A DNA stretch of 6,769 nucleotides from CAYVDH01 sp964450355 (GCA_964450355.1 CAYVDH010000187.1:1-6769); one strand, 5' to 3'; shown: positions 1 to 6,769, numbered from the stretch's first letter. Made by a program: numbers and translations. Notes: a model not told the origin generated them from the sequence alone.

Positions 1-1278
1 TTTAGATAAATTTAATGATTTTTTAGCAATGATATTTGCATTTTTAAGCTCATTATTTTCAGAATAAAACTTAATAGCATAACTTAATATTGTAAAAGTC
101 AATTCTTTTTCTACTCCTGAATCAGCATATATAATTGCTTTTTTTAAATAGTCTTTAGCTAGGTTAAAGTTTTGTAATTTATTATAGATTTTACTTTGAT
201 AAAAATAAGCATTACAAATAGCATTATGAGTTTTCAAATTTTCTAAGGATATTTTTTCAGTTTTATTACCGAGTTCCACTAAATTTTTAGTGTTATTGTC
301 ATTTATATTTAAATCAATTAAAGGTAGTAAAGATTGAAATTCCGTTAAAAAATCATTTATACTATTTGCATATTTAGTAGATTGAGTAAAATAAAATCTG
401 GCATCATCTATTTTATCTAATTCTAAGAATAAATGACCTATATTGACATAAAATTTTAAATTAAATAAATTGATATTGTATTTTAAACTTAATTCTAAAC
501 CATTTTTAAAATATTCTAAAGCTTGGGTTGACTTGCCTCTTGCATGTTCAATAAACCCTAAATTCATAAGCACACCACATGTGTTTTTAATTCTAGTAAA
601 ATTATCATTTATTTTAATGTAATTCAATGATTTTTTTAAATGAAATTCTGCAGAATCTAAAAGATTATTATTCATTAATCTAGTACCAACTACATTGTGA
701 CGTAGGTATAAATAGAATGAATCATTACTTTCCTTTAATAAAGGAACACTTAGGGAATCATAATGTCTAAATAGGCTATCGTTATACTGATTAAAATAGT
801 AAAAATAAGCATATAATACATATGAATTTGCAATTTCATTTTTATTGTTTTCTTTTTTTGCAAGCAAATATATAGAGTCTATATAATTGGCATATGTAAA
901 CGGAATATTTTTGCTCTTTAATTCTTTTAATGTAGAGTTTAATTTATTATAAACATTGTATTTTATTCGAGATAAATTTAGTTGAGTAGCTTTTTTACTA
1001 ACATTTTCATATATAATTTTTGCATTTTCAGCATTACCTAATTCTCTTTGAATATTGCCTTTTAAAATTAAATATTTTAAATATACATCTTTACTACTGT
1101 CTAATTTGGCTAAAGTTGAATCTATAATTTTATTTGCTAAATCATATTCTCCTTTTTGTATTTTTTCAACAACAGAATTAAAATTAATTTTAGTTTCTTT
1201 TTCTTTTTTTAAATAATTGCAACTGAATATAGTCAATCCAAAAAGTAAAAAAAATATATATTTATATTTACGTGTCAT
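1..1278 (-). CDS. TPR-repeat lipoprotein, 3' end outside window
   Basis: The reading frame is open from an ATG at 1278 to the left edge (426 codons, no stop), so the C-terminus is missing. Residues 1-20 form a lipoprotein signal: basic MTRKYKY, a hydrophobic run, then a lipobox-like I17-F18-S19-C20. The mature protein would be lipidated on Cys20 and face the periplasm or cell surface. The rest is helical with degenerate tetratricopeptide repeats near residues 66-99, 193-222, 236-269, 275-308, 354-387 and from about 395 on; G-x-x-x-A-x-x-x-[FY] spacing is visible (LGNAENAKIIY, ARGKSTQALEYF, LQNFNLAKDYL). TPRs are protein-binding scaffolds, and no catalytic motif is visible. Many Bacteroidota TPR proteins of this size continue into a transmembrane helix plus a kinase, LuxR-type HTH or LytTR domain; whether this one does cannot be seen. 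An overlapping upstream ATG (about 1288) is in another frame and stops after six codons. It is divergent from the T9SS cargo gene with a 250-bp gap. Confidence 0.85.
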   Translation of the reverse strand, partial: MTRKYKYIFFLLFGLTIFSCNYLKKEKETKINFNSVVEKIQKGEYDLANKIIDSTLAKLDSSKDVYLKYLILKGNIQRELGNAENAKIIYENVSKKATQLNLSRIKYNVYNKLNSTLKELKSKNIPFTYANYIDSIYLLAKKENNKNEIANSYVLYAYFYYFNQYNDSLFRHYDSLSVPLLKESNDSFYLYLRHNVVGTRLMNNNLLDSAEFHLKKSLNYIKINDNFTRIKNTCGVLMNLGFIEHARGKSTQALEYFKNGLELSLKYNINLFNLKFYVNIGHLFLELDKIDDARFYFTQSTKYANSINDFLTEFQSLLPLIDLNINDNNTKNLVELGNKTEKISLENLKTHNAICNAYFYQSKIYNKLQNFNLAKDYLKKAIIYADSGVEKELTFTILSYAIKFYSENNELKNANIIAKKSLNLSK

Positions 1279-1326
1279 TTTTATCCATCAATACTAAATT
1301 AAGCAATTGATGTTTTTAGTTTTGTT

Positions 1327-1346
1327 TTATACTTTCAAAAGTATAA
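1327..1346. promoter_or_regulatory. Close dyad overlapping the -7 box (possible operator)
   Basis: A perfect inverted repeat with 9-bp arms, TTATACTTT and AAAGTATAA, separated by only CA. It covers the proposed -7 box of the TPR promoter, a position where a dimeric repressor would block transcription. The region is very AT-rich, so chance is not excluded, but the 2-bp spacer makes it more notable than the other repeats nearby. The regulator is unknown; LytTR proteins usually bind direct rather than inverted repeats, so the neighbouring LytTR gene is not an obvious match. Confidence 0.35.
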
Positions 1347-1367
1347 TATATTATTTAAAAACACAAT
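1336..1367 (-). promoter_or_regulatory. Bacteroidota-type promoter for the TPR gene
   Basis: Read on the minus strand, TACTTTTG (1343-1336) matches the Bacteroidota -7 consensus TAnnTTTG exactly. An ATTG (1367-1364) supplies the -33 TTG with a 20-bp spacer (1363-1344), inside the usual range for this promoter class. Transcription would start near 1330, giving a leader of about 50 nt before the ATG at 1278. The match is by eye against the known consensus; no start site has been measured. Confidence 0.6.
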
Positions 1368-1528
1368 ACATCAATTAATAATATTGTTTTGCAAAAAAAT
1401 AATTAATATTAAAATAAGTAATTTCTGCAATTTTAATATAAAAAAAATAGACATATAAAATAGGTTATTACTGAACAATATAAAATATAATTTAGGTATT
1501 TTTTTGCATCAAATTATTAATTATAACC

Positions 1529-4500
1529 ATGAAACAAGTTTATTTTTTTAAAAGCGTATTTTTAATTATTGCGCTTTTTGCGTTTTATATAAACATAAAC
1601 GCACAAAATTGTTCTGTTAATTCAGGAGTCCCTGCAACTTACTGTCAAACAACGCCAACTTTTCAACTTTATGGAGGTACTAGTGGTAGAGTTATCAATA
1701 ACTCTTGGCGTTGGCGATTTATAAGTGGGCCGAAAGTTCCTTTAATTTCAGATTCTACATTAAAAATTCCTACTATTACTGGGGCAAATAGGGTAGGAGT
1801 TTACACTTTCAGATTTTTAGCAAGTTGTGAAACAGGCAGTAATTTTCAAGATGTTAATATCACCATTGATACAACACATGCCATTCCTGTAGTAGGCCCA
1901 AATCAAACTGTAACATGTTACACTGGTGGTAAAATTGTATTAAATACTACGGGGTTAACTATACCTGGATCGGGTTTTAGAGCAACCTGGACAGCATCAA
2001 ATGGTTATGTTAGTTATAATTCTAGTTCGGGTAATTGGGAGTATGAACCTTCATTTGATGGTGCAGGTGGATGTTTTGCAGCAAATACTGTTTTTACTTT
2101 AACCTATTCTATAACGAATTTAAATAATACAGCTTGTGTTTCCTCTAATACTAAAACTGTAACTATCAATGCAGCAGCTAAACCATTTTTACCTGGCAAA
2201 GGAAATGACATAACATTAACCACACCAAGTTGTAGTGCTCCTACTGCTCCTTATACAGCAACAGGTAAGTGTCCTGGCAATGGAACTGGCACATGGTCAA
2301 TTTTTCCTTCGACAGGCATTACATTTTCACCTAATATTAATGCAAGAACAGCAACCATAGCTGGTATTTCGCCAGGTCAATCTTATAGATTAATATGGTG
2401 TGTTAATGGAAGAACATGCGGTTCTGATGGTTGTGATACATTAGATTTTACAGCAAGTACTGCACAAGGTGTTACATCCGCTTTTGCTAGTACAAGTGTT
2501 TCGAGTTTTTGTAATACAATTCCAAATTGCTTGGTTTTAAATGGCAATACATTTGGTATTGGTGAAACAGGGGTTTGGACCCAAACAGCAGGCGCTCCAG
2601 TAACCTTTAATACACCAAATTCAGCAACAACAAGTGCTTGTGGATTTACTAGTAATGGTGGACCCTATACATTTAACTATAGAATTGCTAATTCTCAATG
2701 TGCTACCAATTCAACTTTGACTATAACTGTGGAATCTACTTCTCCAGTTTTTTCTGCAATAGATAGAAGGATTTGTGTGCCTTATGGGTCTAGTGTTATT
2801 GGCGCTAATTCTTGTACCAATACAAATGCTTTATCAAGTAATGTGCCTCTACCGGCATCTAGTTCTACAAGTATTGGAACATTTGTAACGCCAATATCAT
2901 GGCCGTCAAATGCTTCAATAGGTTCAAGTGGATACCCCCCACCAAATGGGATTTTAATTTATCAATCAAATGGATGTCCTTTTGTTGGTTTTTGGGCAAG
3001 AAACAATGTGAGTTTTGGAAGTGGACAACCTGCAAGTTCAACTACCTCAGGTGCATATTCTGTTAATGTAGGAGTAACAAACTCTTGTGGTACTACCAAT
3101 AAATTAGCAAGACTATATATTAGTTTAGGTGGTGCACCTACCAATGCAGGTACCGATCAAATATTGCCATGTGGTGATACATTTACACAATTAGCAGGCA
3201 GTGTTCTCAATGGAGCTAATTGGCGATACCTAGATAAGTTTCCAAATACAGGAGCAGACCCGTTTTTTGTGTCAAGAACAGATACAGCCTATCCAGATGT
3301 TGCAGGATTGTTATTCAATCACAGTTATAGATTTATATATTACACAGGCGAAGGGCCAGATTGTCCGCCTAGAGCAGATACTATGACAGTGTTTGTAGCG
3401 CGTTCAAGTCCTCCTCAAGCTGTTATTTTAAGTGATTCTAATTTTTGTCATAGCCCAAGTATTAACTTAAGAGGTAATATGCCTGTGCCGGGTATAATTG
3501 GTTCTTGGAGTATATTATCAGGTCCTTCAGGCGCAAGTATAGTAAGAGTTAATGATTCTGTTGCAAATTTAATCAATACAACAGCCAATAGTAATTATAG
3601 CATTATGTATTCTTTAAGAAATTCGTGTGGTATAACCTACGATACAACTACAATAAGGATTAGTTCTACCACTGGACCTAGCAATGCTATCGCTAGGGCA
3701 GATTTTTGTTTAGGAGCACCAACTTTTGTTTTAAGTGCTACTGCTCCTACATCTGGAACAGGAAGATGGTCTTTTTTTTCAGGCCCATCAATTGTTACTT
3801 TTTCATCAGCAACAAATCCAGGTGCTACAAGTTTTGGGTTTAATAATGCAGGTAATTATAAATTGTTATGGAGTGTAAGTGTACCTGGTTGTCAAACCAA
3901 TGTTGACACACTTTATGTAACTCGGAGAATTGGCACAATAACAGCATCTCCTTCAACATCGTTAATTACAATTTGTAATAGTTCTTTGCCAGCTACTAGA
4001 TTTATTCAGGGAAATAGTGTTGCAGGATATACACCTAGTTGGACAATTGTAGGAGGCGATTCAAGGAATTTGAAGATATTAAATCCAAATTCAGATACTA
4101 CAACCATAGTTGTTTTATCTGAAGGAGATTATACCATTAGATATATGTTAAAACAAGGTGTTTGTGAGTTTAGTAGTAATGTTACTGTTGTTGCAAAAAG
4201 TACTCCTTCTGCAGCTAATGCGGGAAGAGATACAATTGTATGTGGTTCTTCAAATCCTTTTAGATTAAGAGCCAATAATCCAACATCTGGCTATGGTTAT
4301 TGGACAATAGATAGTGGCGCTGGAGTGCAATTTGTGCCAAGTTCTCAAAGTGTTTTATACAACGCAAATGTATCTGCTAATCCTGGTATTACTAGGTTGA
4401 AGTGGGTAGTTACAGCAGGTGGATTGTGCGATGTTGATGCTAGTTATGATTATATGTATATTAATTATGTGCCTTTAGCCAATGCAGGAACTGATATTAA

Positions 4501-5827
4501 CTTATGTAAAAATTCCTCAATGGCATTAAGAGGAAATAATCCTGGTGTAGGCTATGGAAATTGGAGTAAAGTATCTGGTTCTGGTACTCAGCCAGAGTTG
4601 CCTTCTCCTAATTTAATAGGCTCTGTACCCTATGCTATAAGTGGATTAGATATACCTCAATCATATACATTTAGATACACAATAACTTCACCAGTTTGTC
4701 CTACTACTTCTGATGATATCATTGTAAACAATGATAGTTTAAGTGTTATTCCAAATATAGGGATTGATGATACATTGTGTTATAGTTCAGGTTTAATTGC
4801 TAATTTAACATCTAATATTTCAGCTACACCCTATACAAAATTATGGAGTAAATTTTCGGGTCCATCTAGAGGTAGTTTTATTGGGGGAAATTCAAATTCA
4901 AATGCAAATTTTGGGTCATTAGATTCGGGCTTGTATATCTTTAGATTTACAGCTACTTATTTGGCTTGTTCTATGTCAGATTTTATAAATGTAAGGGTTC
5001 CAACTCCTCCAGTAAAACCCAATATAACAATAGTAGCCATGAATCCATGTTCTGATACTATTTCTGTAAACTCTACAAGTGCATATCCCAATTACAGATA
5101 TAATTGGAGTTTTGAAGAAGCAACAAACACTGATACTTCAGGAGTAGGGTTGTATGGACCTATTCAAAACCAATGGATATGGCCAACCGATACCAGTTCA
5201 AAATTAATTAAATTAACATACACCAATTTAAATACAACTTGTTCAAATGTAGATTCGGTAAGATATTCAATTAATTGCGTGGCGTTGCCAGTTAATTTTC
5301 TAACATTTGAAGTTGAAAAAATAAACAATAACTCAGTTAAGTTAATATGGCAAACAAATCATGAAATAAATGCTAAATATTATGAAATTGAAAGAAGTAT
5401 TGATGGTATTAACTTTGTTAAAATAGGCTATGTAAATGCAACAGGAAATATTAATAGTATTCAATCTTATCAATATATTGATCATTCCATTTTCAATGGT
5501 ACTATAAGGGCATATTACAGAATAAAACAAGTAGATTATAATACTAATTTTAAACTTACCAGTATAAAAGTTGTAAATTTTGGAGTTATAAATTCAAGTA
5601 TGAGTATTTACCCAAATCCTTTTAATGATAATATAAAAATTGAATTGAATGAAGAATTGAGTACTGATGCAGTAATGAGTGTAATAGATGCGACAGGTAA
5701 AGTTGTTTTAATACAGTGTTTTAATAAAAAGTACATTGAAATAGATACAAAATCATTGTCATCAGGCATTTATACAATACAATTGTTGCTAAATAATCGA
5801 ATAGAAAATATTAAATTAATCAAATAA
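1529..5827 (+). CDS. T9SS-exported multi-domain surface protein (PKD/Ig-like repeats)
   Basis: A 1432-aa secreted protein, probably a surface stalk, adhesin or cell-envelope filament; no enzyme motif is visible. Residues 1-25 are a Sec signal peptide (MKQVYFFKS, a hydrophobic core, cleavage likely at NINA|Q26). Residues about 27-1250 are some 13 diverged beta-rich modules of about 85-100 residues, resembling PKD-like/Ig-like domains, with 'ANAG.D...C' linkers (893, 982) and W-x3-SGP signatures (660, 747, 1106). Residues 1252-1350 form the FN3-like domain (LPVNFLTF...LIWQT...EIERSIDG...YYRIKQVD) that commonly precedes the sorting domain. Residues about 1358-1432 are a type A T9SS sorting domain: YPNPFNDNIKI at 1361, then SLSSGIYTIQLL and a basic end. 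After outer-membrane passage this tail is normally cleaved and the protein attached to the surface or released. The ATG at 1529 is the first in frame and directly precedes the signal peptide; no strong Shine-Dalgarno is present, as usual in this phylum. The gene is visibly less AT-rich than its neighbours, partly from Gly/Thr/Ser/Pro content. The binding target is unknown. Confidence 0.9.
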   Translation: MKQVYFFKSVFLIIALFAFYININAQNCSVNSGVPATYCQTTPTFQLYGGTSGRVINNSWRWRFISGPKVPLISDSTLKIPTITGANRVGVYTFRFLASCETGSNFQDVNITIDTTHAIPVVGPNQTVTCYTGGKIVLNTTGLTIPGSGFRATWTASNGYVSYNSSSGNWEYEPSFDGAGGCFAANTVFTLTYSITNLNNTACVSSNTKTVTINAAAKPFLPGKGNDITLTTPSCSAPTAPYTATGKCPGNGTGTWSIFPSTGITFSPNINARTATIAGISPGQSYRLIWCVNGRTCGSDGCDTLDFTASTAQGVTSAFASTSVSSFCNTIPNCLVLNGNTFGIGETGVWTQTAGAPVTFNTPNSATTSACGFTSNGGPYTFNYRIANSQCATNSTLTITVESTSPVFSAIDRRICVPYGSSVIGANSCTNTNALSSNVPLPASSSTSIGTFVTPISWPSNASIGSSGYPPPNGILIYQSNGCPFVGFWARNNVSFGSGQPASSTTSGAYSVNVGVTNSCGTTNKLARLYISLGGAPTNAGTDQILPCGDTFTQLAGSVLNGANWRYLDKFPNTGADPFFVSRTDTAYPDVAGLLFNHSYRFIYYTGEGPDCPPRADTMTVFVARSSPPQAVILSDSNFCHSPSINLRGNMPVPGIIGSWSILSGPSGASIVRVNDSVANLINTTANSNYSIMYSLRNSCGITYDTTTIRISSTTGPSNAIARADFCLGAPTFVLSATAPTSGTGRWSFFSGPSIVTFSSATNPGATSFGFNNAGNYKLLWSVSVPGCQTNVDTLYVTRRIGTITASPSTSLITICNSSLPATRFIQGNSVAGYTPSWTIVGGDSRNLKILNPNSDTTTIVVLSEGDYTIRYMLKQGVCEFSSNVTVVAKSTPSAANAGRDTIVCGSSNPFRLRANNPTSGYGYWTIDSGAGVQFVPSSQSVLYNANVSANPGITRLKWVVTAGGLCDVDASYDYMYINYVPLANAGTDINLCKNSSMALRGNNPGVGYGNWSKVSGSGTQPELPSPNLIGSVPYAISGLDIPQSYTFRYTITSPVCPTTSDDIIVNNDSLSVIPNIGIDDTLCYSSGLIANLTSNISATPYTKLWSKFSGPSRGSFIGGNSNSNANFGSLDSGLYIFRFTATYLACSMSDFINVRVPTPPVKPNITIVAMNPCSDTISVNSTSAYPNYRYNWSFEEATNTDTSGVGLYGPIQNQWIWPTDTSSKLIKLTYTNLNTTCSNVDSVRYSINCVALPVNFLTFEVEKINNNSVKLIWQTNHEINAKYYEIERSIDGINFVKIGYVNATGNINSIQSYQYIDHSIFNGTIRAYYRIKQVDYNTNFKLTSIKVVNFGVINSSMSIYPNPFNDNIKIELNEELSTDAVMSVIDATGKVVLIQCFNKKYIEIDTKSLSSGIYTIQLLLNNRIENIKLIK
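1607..5278 (+). repeat. About 13 tandem Cys-Trp-Cys protein modules
   Basis: This is the repeat array inside the secreted protein. Each module starts with a Cys shortly after the linker, has a Trp about 20 residues later, and a second Cys near its end. Cys pairs are 39/100, 130/203, 235/297, 328/391, 416/520, 548/612, 640/700, 727/788, 816/879, 905/967, 993/1057, 1084/1147 and 1174/1238. In eleven of the thirteen the spacing is 60-64 residues; the second (73) and fifth (104) modules are longer. The regularity suggests one disulfide per module, bracing each beta-sandwich. Copies are strongly diverged and no long DNA-level identity was seen, so the array is old rather than a recent expansion. 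Module boundaries are approximate. Confidence 0.75.
5282..5824 (+). other. FN3-like domain plus T9SS type A sorting domain
   Basis: This part encodes residues 1252-1432. The first 99 residues match the frequent Bacteroidota pattern LPV-x-L-x-F...V-x-L-x-W-x-T...E-x-x-[FY]-E-I-E-R-S-x-D-G...Y-Y-R-I-K-Q-V-D. The last 75 residues carry the three usual sorting-domain blocks: YPNPF, a central DATGKVVL, and the final SSGIYTIQL with a lysine-containing end. This tail directs export through the T9SS translocon after Sec transport and identifies the protein as cargo of that system; no T9SS component genes are in the window. Confidence 0.88.
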
Positions 5828-5831
5828 AAAA

Positions 5832-6209
5832 ATGAAAAACATTAAAAACAAATCAAACGAAAACTCATTCTTCCAACCTGGTAACAAAATCATAGTAAAT
5901 ACTCATGATGCTATAAATATTATAGATTATAATGATATTTTATATTTATGTTCAGAAGGAGCTTACACCACATTGTATTGTAAAAATGAAATTTTTAAAT
6001 GTTCAAAAAATTTGGCTTCATTTACAAAAATGTTAAAATTTTATAGCAACTTCATTAGAATCAATAGGTTTTATATCATCAATACGAACAATCTAAAGAA
6101 AATAATTAAAAATCCTGTCAGTAAAAGAAGTACATTGATTTTTGACAACATCAACCAAATTGAATCATCTTCAAAAATTAATATGGAACTTTATAAAGCT
6201 ATAATTTAA
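5832..6209 (+). CDS. Stand-alone LytTR DNA-binding regulator
   Basis: A 125-aa cytoplasmic protein that is essentially one LytTR domain (about residues 18-122) after a short polar N-terminus. The pattern fits the family: an I-x-x-I-D-Y-N-D-I-L-Y-L start (residues 28-39), S-E-G-A-Y-T-T-L strand (41-48), K-x-L-A-S-F helix (59-64), and the signature F74-x-R76-I-N78-R79-F-Y81-I-I-N84, equivalent to the usual F-x-R-[IV]-H-x-S-Y-x-[IV]-N; here the His is Asn and the Ser is Phe. The end, IESSSKINMELYKAI, matches the closing Ser-containing strand and helix. LytTR domains bind DNA as transcription factors, usually fused to a response-regulator receiver (about 240 aa in total). No receiver, membrane segment or ligand domain is present, so the input is unknown. 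The ATG follows the cargo stop by 4 bp (TAAAAAAATG), so co-transcription and translational coupling are likely. The gene is more AT-rich than the cargo gene. A terminator follows 26 bp after the stop. Confidence 0.85.
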   Translation: MKNIKNKSNENSFFQPGNKIIVNTHDAINIIDYNDILYLCSEGAYTTLYCKNEIFKCSKNLASFTKMLKFYSNFIRINRFYIINTNNLKKIIKNPVSKRSTLIFDNINQIESSSKINMELYKAII

Positions 6210-6235
6210 AATTAGTTTAATTCTATTTTCTTTCT

Positions 6236-6298
6236 ATAAAAGGAGTGTGTTTAGATATAGTTAGCTAGCTTTTTCTAAACTTACTCCTTTTATTTTTT
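6236..6298 (+). terminator. Intrinsic terminator of the cargo-LytTR operon
   Basis: A 20-bp stem is formed by 6236-6255 and 6274-6293. All positions pair except one U-U mismatch (6248/6281) and one G-U wobble (6247/6282). The 18-nt loop contains the palindrome AGCTAGCT (6263-6270). The right arm runs into TTTTATTTTTT (6288-6298). It lies just after the LytTR stop and no other gene end is close. The A-rich left flank means it could also stop leftward transcripts. Confidence 0.8.
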
Positions 6299-6300
6299 AA

Positions 6301-6316
6301 AGGGCAACAAGGCCCT
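6301..6316. repeat. Short GC-rich hairpin AGGGC-N6-GCCCT
   Basis: Perfect 5-bp arms with the loop AACAAG, placed immediately after the terminator tract. It stands out because the surroundings are almost pure A/T. It may be a second stem reinforcing termination or the edge of a dispersed repeat; the window holds no second copy to support the latter. Confidence 0.3.
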
Positions 6317-6672
6317 GTGCTAAAAATAAGAAATATAATCACCTATTGACAAATAATATCAACTACTTTTAACGAGGTCCAAACTTTTATTTTATGACAT
6401 GAAACATTACATTTATTTGCCGATACTTTGTTTGACTTTTAACTAATGCACAAGATTAAAAGTGTGAAGAAATGCTTATGGTTTATTACTAAAAGCTACT
6501 GAAACTGTTTAATACACTATTTAATATGGCATAAGAGAAAATTGCATTGAATTAATAAACATAGGTTTTTATAATTTTAATGTAATGATTCATTTTATTT
6601 GAGAAAATTTATTATGATTAAAAATGAAATAAAGAATATATGTACCCGTTATATTCCCATAAGTAAAACTAA

Positions 6673-6769
6673 CTTTATTCAAGTAGTCCAGAGTTGTACA
6701 TTTCATTTGAAATAACTATACAAGCCATAGCCGATGGGCATTTTGTTTCTTGGTGGTTAGATAAAGATT
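6673..6769 (+). other. Possible edge of a further coding region (strand uncertain)
   Basis: From the stop at 6670-6672 the plus strand is open to the window end for 32 codons, ending in the plausible-looking AIADGHFVSWWLDKD, but it has no in-frame ATG. The minus strand is also open from the edge (6767) to a stop at 6677-6675, reading 30 residues that end EMYNSGLLE. Either could be part of a gene or gene remnant lying mostly outside the window. I do not recognise either peptide, and an open stretch of about 95 bp can occur by chance. Confidence 0.2.

Larger units (their letters stand above)
1305..1376. repeat. Outer inverted repeat AATTGATGT / ACATCAATT
   Basis: The 9-bp arms at 1305-1313 and 1368-1376 are exact reverse complements, and the similarity continues imperfectly inward (about 16 of 20 positions). 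They flank the TPR promoter: one arm lies just upstream of the -33 element and the other within the predicted leader. They could be paired binding sites that loop the promoter or a stem in the DNA. In sequence this AT-rich, a match of this length over a spacer of about 54 bp can arise by chance. Confidence 0.25.
6299..6769. other. Intergenic stretch with no supportable complete gene
   Basis: All six frames are broken by stops at short intervals up to about 6670. The longest ATG-started plus-strand reading is a 33-codon frame from 6614 with no recognisable content. No tRNA, rRNA, CRISPR or IS-end pattern was seen. ACTTTTAAC occurs at 6365-6373 and 6435-6443, and the second copy forms an 8-bp inverted repeat with TTAAAAGT at 6456-6463; both are weak. 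ATTTCATTTGAAAT (6700-6713) is a small palindrome. The last 50 or so bases are clearly richer in G and C than the rest. Confidence 0.5.

Noticed and set aside
1406..1439. 10-bp inverted repeat ATATTAAAAT / ATTTTAATAT as an operator
   Set aside because: All arms are A/T only and the region is about 85% A+T, so a repeat of this size is expected by chance.
1440..1447. A8 run upstream of the cargo gene as a phase-variable promoter spacer
   Set aside because: It does not lie between recognisable -33 and -7 elements, and such runs are common in this AT-rich spacer.
1497..1506. TATTTTTTTG as a -7 box for the cargo operon
   Set aside because: It is two bases longer than TAnnTTTG, no TTG lies at the right distance upstream, and the leader would be only about 15 nt. 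The true promoter remains unidentified.
2962..3144. 60-codon open frame on the minus strand inside the surface-protein gene
   Set aside because: It lies wholly opposite a well-supported coding region, has no recognisable domain and no promoter; it is a shadow of the real frame.
5342..5530. 62-codon minus-strand frame opposite the FN3-like domain
   Set aside because: The overlapped plus-strand domain is clear, and the antisense peptide is merely hydrophobic because of AT-rich codons.
6435..6463. ACTTTTAA / TTAAAAGT inverted repeat as a second terminator
   Set aside because: Short A/T-rich stem, a 13-nt loop and no following T tract.
6614..6715. 33-codon ATG frame (MIKNEIKN...) as a small gene
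   Set aside because: No ribosome-binding or promoter signal and no recognisable content; its length is within chance expectation.

Overview
The window looks like AT-rich Bacteroidota DNA. The clearest marker is the large secreted protein. It has a signal peptide ending in NA|Q, a chain of PKD/Ig-like modules with the 'ANAG.D' linker typical of that phylum, and a C-terminal type IX secretion (T9SS) sorting domain with a YPNPF motif. A good TTG-N20-TAnnTTTG promoter (the Bacteroidota sigma-A type) and starts without clear Shine-Dalgarno sequences agree with this. The genus cannot be told from the sequence.

Layout: (1) 1-1278, minus strand: the first 426 residues of a TPR-repeat lipoprotein whose 3' end lies outside the window. 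(2) 1279-1528: a very AT-rich divergent intergenic region with a strong promoter candidate for the TPR gene, overlapped by a close dyad. No convincing promoter was found for the rightward gene. (3) 1529-5827, plus strand: a 1432-aa T9SS cargo made of about 13 Cys-paired beta-sandwich modules, an FN3-like domain and the sorting domain. (4) 5832-6209, plus strand: a 125-aa stand-alone LytTR DNA-binding protein starting 4 bp after the cargo stop, so almost certainly in the same operon. (5) 6236-6298: an intrinsic terminator closing the operon. (6) About 470 bp with no supportable complete gene, ending in a more GC-rich stretch that is open on both strands and may be the edge of another gene.

How they may work together (inference): a surface stalk or adhesin and a small LytTR regulator are made as a two-gene operon, facing a TPR lipoprotein across a shared control region. 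The LytTR protein has no receiver domain and no partner kinase in view. It may act by autoregulation, or with a sensor encoded elsewhere, possibly the unseen C-terminal part of the TPR protein. No mobile element, CRISPR array, tRNA or rRNA was seen. The cargo-plus-orphan-LytTR pairing is the part most worth following up.
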